DNA from: Artemisia argyi
Taxonomy: Eukaryota > Streptophyta > Magnoliopsida > Asterales > Asteraceae
Direction of reading: 5' to 3'
NCBI GenBank assembly: GCA_030686995.1
Contig: CM060685.1
Span: 124,955,823 to 125,019,822 of the forward strand
DNA length: 64,000 nucleotides
The notes beneath the pieces are model-generated. The model ran no database searches. It was given only the letters and a program-made list of their open reading frames with translations, and had not been told where the DNA came from. Below, in pieces: positions 35,490 through 44,979 of this stretch. The position numbers were made by a program, and so were the translations under genes. Each line of letters begins with the position of its first letter. Positions within the stretch are counted from its first letter, which is position 1.

Positions 35490-38400
35490 TGATTGGTCCC
35501 GAAGTAGTCAGATATTATTGACCAAGGTCAATAAGTCAAAGACAGCCTCGTTCCAATACTCCGGTGATAGTATAGTGTGTCCCCGGGTCGTTAAAGTCCC
35601 AGCGAGATTGAAATGGTGTATTTAGAAATCATTTATGAGAGAGTGACACTGAGGACAGTAGCCCAAATGATGTGGAATTGATATTGCTACTGTTATTTTG
35701 GTATTTGTACACAGATATAATATTCACAAAAATCAGATACTAGTTATATGCACAAATTTACAATTCAGATCACGTAACAGACAGAGAAAGTGGGATTTGG
35801 TATTTAACAAACTACAGGGGGTGCTTTTGACACTTTTTGAAACTTAAAATTAAAAAGAAATTTTAAATTAAAAATGAAATGATAAAAATGATTATTATAA
35901 TATTTAAATACTATTTAATTAATAAAACTATTTAAAATCTAAATTAAAACCTAATTTAAATTAACTAAAAATGACAAATGATATAATTTAAACTAAAAAT
36001 TTGCAAAAATATTTTCTAAACTTAAATTAGAACTTGAAGAAAGTATAAAAACTAAAAATAAATATTTTTGTCTTTTTATGGATTTTTTATTAATTAAAAA
36101 CTATTTAACTTAATTAAACTAATTAAATTAATTTAAATTACAATTAATACTAAATTAACTTAAAAAATTAAAAGAAAATTTATAAAATTACTTAACCATC
36201 ACAGGAATCCTACAAAATTATAAAAACTCTAAAAATTATGTTTTAAGATTAATCCACTAATTATTTACCTTTTAATTAACTTAAGTCTAATTTAAACAAT
36301 TAAAATAAGAAAAATGTAAAATGAACAGTAGAAATTCAAAATATATTTTCTAAAAGTCTATTATACTATATTAAGGCTAGGAAAAATATAAAATCTAGGT
36401 TATGCTTTATAAAAACTAAATATGCTATTTAATACTTAATATTAATTAATAATTAAGAAAACTAAAATTAAATCTAATTAATACTAAATGACAGAATAAA
36501 AATCTAGAAAAATTACTAAATTTTCTTTAATATAAGAGGTAATTAATAAAAATATAAAAATACTAAATACTTAATAAAAATCTAAAAATGAAAATTAAAA
36601 TTAAATTGAATTAAATAGAAACTATCACTTAATTTAAACTTGATTTTTCTTGGATTTTCTTTTACAACTTTACTTTACTACTGAAAATGAAAAACTTTTG
36701 TGAAACCACTTTTGAAAATTGCTTATAAATAAGCAGTAGCACCCCCTTTTGCTTATTCAGTTGACTTATGTTGACTGTTTGGGCAAATAAGCTCAAATGG
36801 GTGTAGGTGGGGTCCACAATGGTGTAAATGGTTACAAATAAGCTCAAAAAACTTAAATAAGCAAAGAAGAGAAAGAAATAAGCACAAATAAGCTGAATGC
36901 AATCAAATAAGCACTTTGCAATATGAACTGAACACAGATCTGGGGACAGACTTGATGGGCTAAACCAGGTGGGGTCCACTGAGTCCTAGGTCAAACAAGG
37001 GGTCAACTTATGATCCCTGGTAGGAGGGGGGGTTGGGAAATACCAAATGGAACCTCTGGGGCCCACTGGGTTGGCCAGAAATCACCACCAAAGTGATGGT
37101 GGTGAGATGGTTAACTAGTGCACGGGGCAACTTGCAGCCCTGCAAGTAACTTCCAGGGGTGTTTTAGTCCAAAGGAAAAATTCACAAAATTAAAGGAACC
37201 CTGGTAAATTGAAGTTGAGGTGGCAAAGTTTAACCACAATGAATTTCAGCTTCTCAATCCAAACACATAAATCACAAATAATCTTGGAATTTTTGCAAAA
37301 ATCTGAGAATAGGAAATTTGACTTTTTATGAAACTTGCACTGGTTTGACTTATGTGAATTTCTAATGATCCCTACTGATTAAAAATGGTGTTATAAGATA
37401 TATTTAAGCTAGTTTACACTATATTAACAACTAATGTAACTAATGAGAATGATTTAGACACACAAAACCTTCACAGTTAACTGTGAAGGGTAAATTTGTG
37501 AGGTTTTGACTTTTTTGTGAAATAAAGCTTGGTTTTATAATCTAAACCTCCAAATGAAACCTAAGGAAACTTGTTTGAATCACTTTTACCCTCTGAGATC
37601 AGTGACAACAACCCTGAACTGGTTAATCCAAACACTACTTAATCTTGGACTGTTTTGAGATTTTCAAAGCTATTGATTACTAGGATTTAAAATCTGGATT
37701 CACAACTTCTTTTATTGATTAGGAAGACCAATTTAAGCACTTGAACACAGAAAGCAACTATGAAAGCACAAGTATACCACTTAAACTTATTTGAGATAGT
37801 TAAATCTAAAATGTTAAGTAGATATTTATTCTAACTAACAAGCTATTAATATTAAGCTAAAATTAACTTAAACAACAATCAAATAACACAAATAAACACA
37901 GAATGGCAACAAACCACACGCAATCAGAAGCTAGGCTTTTTTAGATGAAAAGTAAATTGAGCAAATGCTTACAAGAAACCTCTAGCATGAACAAGAGGCT
38001 TTTCCACATAAGCCTATCTTTAAATAGGCTTAATCCAATCCCAAGCTTGCTAATCCATGATCCTCAATACCTGAAAATTCAAACTAAACCAAACAGTTGA
38101 CCAAGTTTGACTATTTTGTATTTTTTAAGTTTTCTACTATCACTGGATTTTAGAGTCTCTAAAAAGCTTAAATAAGCTTATTGGAACTTATATGAAGCTA
38201 TTTCAGTCCATGGTACTTGCTCCAAATCAGAACTCAGCTGATCTTAGGATTGCATAAATTTAGACAATGGAAATTTCACAGATTAGAAACAAGACTTTGA
38301 TTTTATTACTTAAAAAGATTAAAAGTACACTGGAAATACTACTACAATGCTTGAATTTTGAAATTACACTGAGATAAAAACTTAATTTAAAATACGACAA

Positions 38401-39536
38401 TAAAATTGACTAAAAGACTACACAGCTTCATTCCTTGCATCTGCACTCCTTTTATAGCCCATGATTAGGGTTCTTGAGCATCTCTGAGCATTTCCCATTT
38501 AATCTGAGCCGTTGATTGGCTCTGAATTGATCCCACCCTTTAAACCGATTTTTGGCGCCAAAATTGGGTAAGGGAGTTTTGGACTGGTATTACAACTGGG
38601 GGGGGGGGGTGGCATTAATTGTGGTGTGATAATTAGGTGCAAGCGGGTTTGGGCAGTGGCTTGTGATGGGGGTTGATGGGACCTGCAAGTGGGAGATGTG
38701 AGAGAGGGAAGGATGGTGGGGGTGAAGGTCGTTTGACCTTATTTGACCGAGAGGGTCAAAGTTTGACCCTGGTGTTATATTGGGGGCTTTGGTGGGATGT
38801 AATACTTTTGGGCCTAAGGAAAAAGGATGGGGTGGGCTAAGGGATTGGATTGGTTTTTTTTTTTGTTTTTTGTAATAAAACTAATGGTCCGGTTTGGTTT
38901 ATGGATTACACAAGGACCATTTTTGTAATTTTTTGAAAGTTAGGGGGTAGGATTTGGCATGTTTTTAAATTGTTTCCAAGGGTATAATTTGCCATATCAT
39001 GAATAGTATAAGGCCCTTTGATGATTTTTCCAATTTATTTTCACCAGGGACTGAAACCGTCAAACTTTCAAACTTCAGGGACCATTTGTGTAATTTTTCA
39101 CCAAACTTTCCACCAAGGACCAATCCTATCACAAAAGGTTAGTGCAAGGACAAAAAAATTTTTTTCTCAAAGTTTTTCATATCCCAGGGACCATTTTTGA
39201 CAATTTTCAAAGTTCAGGGACTAAACTTGACATTTTGTGAAACTTTTCACCAAAGGACTAATTATGTAACTTTTTGATTTATAAGGACCTTTGGTGACTT
39301 TTTCAAGTTTTTAGAATGACCAGGGACTAGATTTGACAACTTTTGAAAGTTGGGGGACTGAAACTGCCAATTTTGCAAACTTTGTGCGTTTTTCATCTGT
39401 TTTTGATATTTTTGCATTTGAAACATGTAAAACACTTTCCTGGGATATTTTCACTATTTTGATTCATTATTGAGTGTTTTTAGATGTTTTGGCAGCTCAG
39501 AAATGGTAAAAATGATGAGTATTTACACACTCATCA
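35490..39536 (-). repeat. LTR (5') of the Athila element, about 4.0 kb
   Basis: On the minus strand it starts TGATGAGTGTGTAAATACTC (an imperfect palindrome with CTCATCA) and ends GGGACCAATCA before the primer-binding site. A TATA box, GGGCTATAAAAGG, lies at about 38,450-38,462, giving a U3 of about 1.1 kb and a long R-U5. The interior is strongly AT-rich at 35,820-36,660 and carries many AGGGACCA/AGGGACTA-type repeats at 39,000-39,360. No gene inside. Confidence 0.75.
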
Positions 39537-39748
39537 TTGAGTCACTCCAGTTGTTGATGGAGCTTGAATCACTGCTGTTAACATAAATGATTTCTGCAAA
39601 CAAGTTAAGAAAACCATTAAAAAAAGTATGTTAGAAATGAAAAGGAGCAGGGTGTTGCAATTGAGGGTGTGTTTGAAACAACCTTTGTTCTTGGAACTCA
39701 TTATTTCAGCAGCTAGAATTGGGTGGTGGAAGATTGGTTGGTGTCTTT

Positions 39749-39760
39749 GGTTTTATAGAG
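39749..39760 (-). promoter_or_regulatory. TATA box of the split MULE gene
   Basis: CTCTATAAAACC on the minus strand, about 50 bases before the ATG at 39,701. The 39,761-40,128 spacer serves this gene and the divergent gene at 40,129. Confidence 0.55.
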
Positions 39761-40035
39761 GAAAACTTATGCTTGTTTAGTGTTTACAAAATGCAAAAGT
39801 ATTCACTTGACAGTAAAGAAAAAAGTAGTCTTTGGCGCCTTATGACAAGTCATGCCATGTCTTACTTTTATCATGTGTGCAGACATGAGAAGAAAATAGT
39901 GTTTGCATAACCAATGCCAAAATAGTCATTTTCAAACACAAAATGCCACCACATTCAATTGATGTGAGCATTTAATACTCCTTAACCTACCTCACACAAT
40001 GAAAGTCAAACGGGTGTATTTCAAAATAGAAAAAT

Positions 40036-40056
40036 ATGGCACAACCAGCCGTGTAA
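40036..40056 (+). other. Seven-codon upstream ORF with the same start as the main gene
   Basis: The sequence AAAAATATGGCACAACC occurs here and again at the main start (40,123-40,140). This copy reads MAQPAV then TAA; the main gene begins MAQPAS. It may be a decayed duplicate start or an upstream ORF. Confidence 0.4.
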
Positions 40057-40300
40057 AGTAAATGATCCTACCAACTTGGATAGTCAAGTAAAGTCTCATC
40101 TTATTCCAAATTTATCCAAACAAAAAATATGGCACAACCTGCAAGTCCAAATTTAAAGAGAGAGACAAGTGGTGGTTTTATAGGTCTGGGTGTTCGAACT
40201 GGTAATGATCCACAGGTACAGGTGTTGGATGAAAGATGCTTTATCTGTTGTATGGATGTTAAGTGTTGGAGGCATGCAAACACAGGTGGAAGTGTTGTTC

Positions 40301-42856
40301 TGTAACAACCGTGGTTTTAGCAGGTCAGTTTGACTGATAGTCTTGACTCAGTTGACGTTTGTTTGGTGTGTATTAGGTGTGTGAAGTGATATATGAGTGT
40401 TATAGGTGAGTTTTAGCACTAAATCCCTTTGCGTAAATGGTTTTATTGTGATTTGGAAAGTTTGAAATTTGGGAAAGTTCATTTTGATCACCTTTGTGGT
40501 GTAGAAATGACTTGTGTAGTTTTGGTGTTTTCGTATTTTTGTGTAACAAGGCTTCGTTCAAGTAATTGAGCGTTAGTAAGTTACGTGGGATTTGTTTTTA
40601 TGAGTTATATTTCAAAAAGAGTGTGAAATTCTATTTTTGGAAACTTTGTTTTGAAAATGATATTTTTCCGGTTTATCGTAAAATTAAGGTTTATCGCGTA
40701 AGACGTTAGGTTTTGTTTTGGGAGTTTATAAAATATGAAAAGTATGAGGTTTTGAGTGTAGTAAATAAATTTAATAAAAAAATATAAAAAATATATATTT
40801 TATATATGCAAAATTCGGATTTAAGGGATAAGGGGGAAAAAGGAAACCCAATTTGTGTCCAAATATGACTCTTAGGCCCAAGGATTATCCCTAATTAATA
40901 TATATATCAAACCAAACACCCCTAAAACATTTTTTCTGCAATTATGGGTCGACACATGGAGAATCAAGAGGGGAAAAATTAGGGTTCCATAATTGTCTAG
41001 CAATAATCAAGAATCAAGGTAAAATCTTTAAATCCTATGTTCAATTAATTGATTAATTAATATAATTCATGTAATAATTATATGATGGATTAGGGTTTGT
41101 GTTAACTTCTGTAAATTAATGTTATAAAACATGTTGGGATCAATAATTAGTAATATTATGATGATTGGTGAAGAGAATTGAGCGTAAAACATGCTAGTTA
41201 TTGAGTTAGGGTTTGGACAGATTTGTAAGGCTGTAAAGATGTGAGTGTATATAACAGATGGTGATGAGTTAAGTCATGAATTTTAAGTTTAAATTGAATT
41301 ATAATGAAATATCTTTCCAAAAAGTCCAGCCACGATCAATTTTGAGGTCGGGAAGTCGGTCTTTTGATTTTTCTTTGTTAAGGTGTCAAAGCTGTCAAAC
41401 CGGGACAGATTTTGGGTAAAAGTTTGAGGGTGGCATGTGGTTGTAAAAGTGGTATTTTGACTTGGTCTTCTGGATTAGTTAAGTTTTAGGTTATATTAGA
41501 CTACCACGAAGAGGATTCGCGATAAAAACCTGTGGAAGTAATTATTAAAAATCAAAACTTTTTGGTGTGCGTTCAGATCCGAATTTGAGTAGTTGTCAAG
41601 TTTGAATTTCTTGTGAGTACTTGTGTGTGTTATTGGTCCATGGCCTTCTGGGATTAGCTTCTATGCTTATGAGAGACCATGGTAAATTTTTGGTGTGAGT
41701 TGTTAAGCTTTATTTGTCAGGAGTTCGTGTGAGTGAATGTACTAAAAAATTCTGCGTTTTCTGAGTTTTAGAGTGCAAGGGATTTAGTGAGTGTTAGGTT
41801 ATGGTGGTGGTTAGTATGGTGTCTAGGAGATCCATGGTGGGTCATATGAGTCTTAGACATCCATCATATGTGTATTACATGGGTTGTAGCTTTTAGCTTG
41901 ACCTTGTGTAATGTGGATTATTTTTGTGTATTATAGATTGTGCATTGTTTTGTGGAGCTGCGGAGTTTAAGGTGAGTTCATAGTCCCATATTTTTTACTT
42001 TGTTTTAAACTTGGGATGGGAATGATGCTTGTCTTAAATGTTTTGGTTTACTATGATTATGTGAGTGGTATTAAAGAGCTTGGACTTATAATGTTGTCGT
42101 ATGTATGCTATGTGTGATTATTTGCTTGTGTGGATATATATGTTTGGTCCAATTGGGGGGGGGGGGGGGGAGCATCCAATTGGAGAGTAATAATCCTGCT
42201 CGTACCAAACTATGTGGATTGGATAATGTGATGATAATGCTGTGTGGTCCAATTGGGGGGGGGGGGGGAGTATCCAATTGGAGAGTAATACTCCTACTCG
42301 TTACCGGTTTTTGGGATTCAATTGGGAGGGTGCTTACCCTGTTGCTCGCGCATGCGACCTAATTGATGGCATATTTATGGGTACTACTTTGGATCGGTGG
42401 GCACGTTCCGCCCAATGGTTGCCTTATGAGTGTTGTTGCCTTTATGTGTGGATATTAACTTGCAAATGCATGTAGCGATATGATAACTATAATTTATTTG
42501 TCCAGCTATATTTTGTAATCACAGTAAATTCGGTTGCCTTGTGTGTTGAGTCTTAAACCTATGAATCTCACCAACATTATGTTGACGTTTTAAGCATCAT
42601 TTTCAGGTGAGCTTTCTAAGGATAAGATAGAAGGTTGTGGATAGACGAGACCTTAGTTGCATTGGAAGTGGTTTATCATCTATGTTTGGATTTATGTTTT
42701 GTTTTGGTTATTTTATTTTGGGGTATTGTTACAACACTTTGTGTTTGTACGTTGCTCTATTTATGTGCATGTAGTTGTTCTCTATGTAGACACCAGGTGT
42801 TGTGATGATATCCATGAAGTTACACCCGCGCGTTTCCGCCGTGGCGGGGTGTGACA
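40301..42856 (+). mobile_element. Solo LTR of a gypsy-type element, 2.56 kb
   Basis: It starts TGTAACAACCG and ends GGGGTGTGACA, with flanking TGTTC (40,296-40,300) and TGTTG (42,857-42,861), one mismatch. It lacks any internal region. Motifs such as AAGGTGAGTTCATAG (near 41,970) and CTCACCAACATTATGTTGAC (near 42,570) recur, inverted, in the LTR at 51,938-55,532 and are typical of chromovirus (Tekay-like) LTRs. Insertion into the open frame above supports the borders. Confidence 0.8.
42144..42300. repeat. Tandem unit with poly-G runs in the solo LTR
   Basis: GGTCCAATT followed by 16 and then 14 G, each followed by ATCCAATTGGAGAGTAATA, about 100 bases apart. Two CCAATT boxes in opposite sense flank each G run. 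Confidence 0.85.
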
Positions 42857-42995
42857 TGTTGTAGTCACAAAAGCTGCTGGTGCTGAGGCAAACAAAGTAA
42901 GTGGTTGTGTTATAGGTCTGGGAATTAGATCTGGGGAAAAAAAGAAGAAAAAAAGAAACCCAAGAAAGTTGATTACAAAACAACAACAAATTTGA

Positions 42996-43283
42996 ATAGC
43001 TAAATTGTGTTAGACCACTGTCATGGTTTTGGGCATGTCCAAGCCATACTTGTACGTGATATGTACGCTTGCATTTTCATATTTCGTGTCTGTATTACGG
43101 ATTGATTAATGTGATGCTCATGTTTATGTTTCTGATACATATCAAACAAACTAAAAAACTTAAAACATATATGAACACATTATTCATTGAAATACTGAAT
43201 CATAAGACCCATTACATTCATTAAGCATAACATGGTGATGTGAACAAAAGAAACCCATGACCAATGTCCAACAAACAACAGCC
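42996..43283. other. MULE spacer
   Basis: AT-rich spacer between the 3' ends of the convergent genes at 40,129 (+) and 43,632 (-). I see nothing else in it. Confidence 0.4.
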
Positions 43284-43632
43284 TCATGAATATTTCTTTC
43301 TCACAACAAATTCAATCTTTTTAAACATCTTGTCCTTGACTTGGTTGGCCATCATCAACAGTGCCTTCGCCCGACGCTTATCAATTTTCTGTAATCTCCT
43401 AAGCTTCTTGGTATTACTCCTTGCAATTCTTGCACGTGAATAGTTTCGAAGTTCAACAATCAGCTCCCCTACATCCAACCCTTTCAGAATTTTTTTTGGA
43501 CTTGTACTCCAAATCATGTGCTTGCTGCAAGTTTTCAAGAATCTCTGTGTAGTAAGGGCCAAGCATTAGTTCAGTTAGCACATACGAGTTACAAACAACC
43601 TTTAGATCAATATTAATTTCAGAGTTGTTCAT
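43284..43632 (-). pseudogene. MULE cargo gene with a frameshift in an A8 run
   Basis: The first in-frame ATG is at 43,632 (MNNSEINIDL); the frame is open further upstream to 43,680 from a non-ATG codon. It reads through LMLGPYYTEILENLQQAHDL and shifts at eight A (T at 43,490-43,497 on the + strand). One A fewer would connect it to a basic, helical second half (GLDVGELIVELRNYSRARIA, then KKLRRLQKIDKRRAKALLM) ending RKKYS at 43,284, about 115 residues in all. No known domain seen. It could be a real break or a homopolymer error; the transposase gene has the same kind of break. Confidence 0.5.
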
Positions 43633-43905
43633 GCTTAAGGAAATAGTGAGCTGTGTTTTGCAAGTTTTGAGTTGCAACAAATGAGGTAGGACGGTAGGTA
43701 ACTATTAAATATTAAATATGAGTAATAAATGACACACAAATAAAGCAACCCATTTTGTCTAAAAGGCTACTACCAGTGGTCATAGCATTGTGAGACATAT
43801 AAAAACGTTAGAATTAAAAAAATTGCATATATAATTAGAATTTTTAAAAAGTACATAATAAATTTAAAACATTGCATAAGTGTAACATAAAAATTACATA
43901 AAACT

Positions 43906-44487
43906 TCAGTTGTAATCAGGGTGATCCCATGTCTGAGAGTTGTTGTACAAGTAACCGTCGTCGTAAGTAGCAAAGCTCGCAAACTTATCGGCTTCTAACT
44001 GAGCTTCCAACCTGCTAAGCTCCCGGTCCTTTTCTTCGTTCCAGTCCCCATCATCATCTGCCACCAAATTTTCTTCAAATCTTAGCTTAAAGTGCTCTAG
44101 ATGAGGTTGTTGCTCAACAAATCTCGGTGCAACAGATGAAGTAGATGCACCAGCATCACATGCTGCCGCATTATCCACATAAATCCAACGGATCTTGTTA
44201 GAGATTTGCGCCTGTATTTGAGAAACACAACCCCACAGCGACTCAGCAATGACACTGTCCTTGCAATATTCATCGTACAGAAACTGGTCGATGACGGCTT
44301 TCCTCTCTGCTGAGATATCTTAGCACGCTGTGTATTGTTCTGTAAGTTGGTTTTTGACTTTTTTGGCAAGGTCAAACTGTTTGATCACTTCAATGATAGC
44401 ATTCTGCCGATCCGTGTCGCCTTTCTCGGTCTGTTTCTTGATGTATGTTTGCAATTCTTCGACTGTGTGAGGAAGTTTGCAAGTCAT
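43906..44487 (-). pseudogene. MULE cargo gene with one in-frame stop
   Basis: From ATG at 44,487 (MTCKLPHTVEELQTYIKKQT) the frame runs 193 codons to the stop at 43,906-43,908, broken only by TAA at codon 56 (44,320-44,322). A TATA box, CCTATAAATACC, lies at 44,552-44,563 on the minus strand. The product would be mostly helical with an acidic C-terminal third (ADDDGDWNEEKDRELSRLEA). I do not recognise it. It sits just downstream of the transposase gene on the same strand. Without the upstream part, an ORF from 44,178 could still make about 90 residues. Confidence 0.5.
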
Positions 44488-44551
44488 TTATGTTTTGAAT
44501 TATTGTTTGCAGTGTGTGTGAATTTATGGATGCCTAATTGTGTTTGATGGT

Positions 44552-44563
44552 GGTATTTATAGG
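44552..44563 (-). promoter_or_regulatory. TATA box of the gene at 44,487
   Basis: CCTATAAATACC on the minus strand, 65-75 bases before the ATG, followed by a short A/C-rich leader. Confidence 0.55.
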
Positions 44564-44979
44564 AAGTCAAATTGGTAAGTTTGCAAGCCATTATAAAAAA
44601 AATATATTTCTTACTTTCAAACGGTAACAAACAAGTACAACCACATGTTGACTTGTTTGCTGCACTTGACTTTACTTAGTGAAACCCTGTTTTTATAAAC
44701 AATGGCTAATCTTACCCGTTTTGTTACCCATCAAGCACATAAGTAGTTTTGGTTGACAAAATGTATAAGTCAAACAGGTCACAAACCATCTAAAGTAGCC
44801 ACAGAAGTTGACTTATATAAGTTTGCCTTTAAAAGGACTTAGAAAATTGCCACATATGTGGACTTTCAATGTCTGCCTATAGAAGGACTTAGATGAGTGC
44901 CACAGATGTGGACTTTGATGTTTGCCAATTATGTGGACTTTCAATTACAGACGTTTCATAACAACCATAGTACTAAAAC

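Larger units (their letters stand above)
28242..39536 (-). mobile_element. Athila-type Ty3/gypsy retrotransposon lacking a recognisable 3' LTR
   Basis: The duplication TTGAG flanks the unit (28,237-28,241 and 39,537-39,541), and the host reading frame rejoins exactly across it. Minus-strand order: LTR (39,536-35,490), primer-binding site, gag-pol, about 870 bases of 3' sequence. The outer ends read TGCTAGTCCC on the left and ...CTCATCA on the right, that is TG...CA. However, 28,242-29,108 shows no copy of the 4-kb LTR, so the 3' LTR is missing or reduced to a few diverged bases. A 16-base C run (near 28,771) and a T tract of about 40 bases (near 28,925) lie in the 3' part. No envelope-like frame. 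Confidence 0.8.
27998..39701 (-). pseudogene. MULE cargo gene split by an Athila-type insertion
   Basis: Pieces on the minus strand: exon 1 39,701-39,683 (ATG to AAAG), intron with GTTGTT...TTTGCAG, exon 2 first part 39,593-39,537, then the 11.3-kb retrotransposon, then exon 2 second part 28,236-27,998. Using one copy of the TTGAG duplication, 19+57+239 = 315 bases, a whole number of codons (104 residues plus stop), and the frame stays open throughout. The N-terminal half is S/N/T-rich, with two similar stretches (SINNWSD and STNSWEG) on either side of the insertion; the C-terminal half is basic (RKIDARKFKNPKKTEKQ) and ends KGKGKKKMY. I do not recognise it. A TATA box lies at 39,749. Exon 1 is built like that of the YIIGPV gene. 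As it stands it cannot make the full product. Confidence 0.72.
40129..42995 (+). pseudogene. MULE cargo gene split by a solo LTR
   Basis: The left part 40,129-40,300 and right part 42,862-42,995 add up to 306 bases (101 residues plus stop) when the LTR and one target copy are left out, and the frame is open across the join. The left part has a Cys-containing segment (CFICCMDVKCWRH), the right part ends in a strongly basic tail (GEKKKKKRNPRK). The pattern G(F/C)(V/I)IGLG(V/I)R(T/S)G occurs once in each part, so the protein has an internal repeat. A GTAAGT at 42,898 could be a splice donor instead of coding. I do not recognise the family. It is divergent from the gene starting at 39,701 and no clear TATA box is visible. 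Confidence 0.65.

Noticed and set aside
42105..42475. Glycine-rich frames in the solo LTR
   Set aside because: They result from poly-G runs in a tandem repeat.
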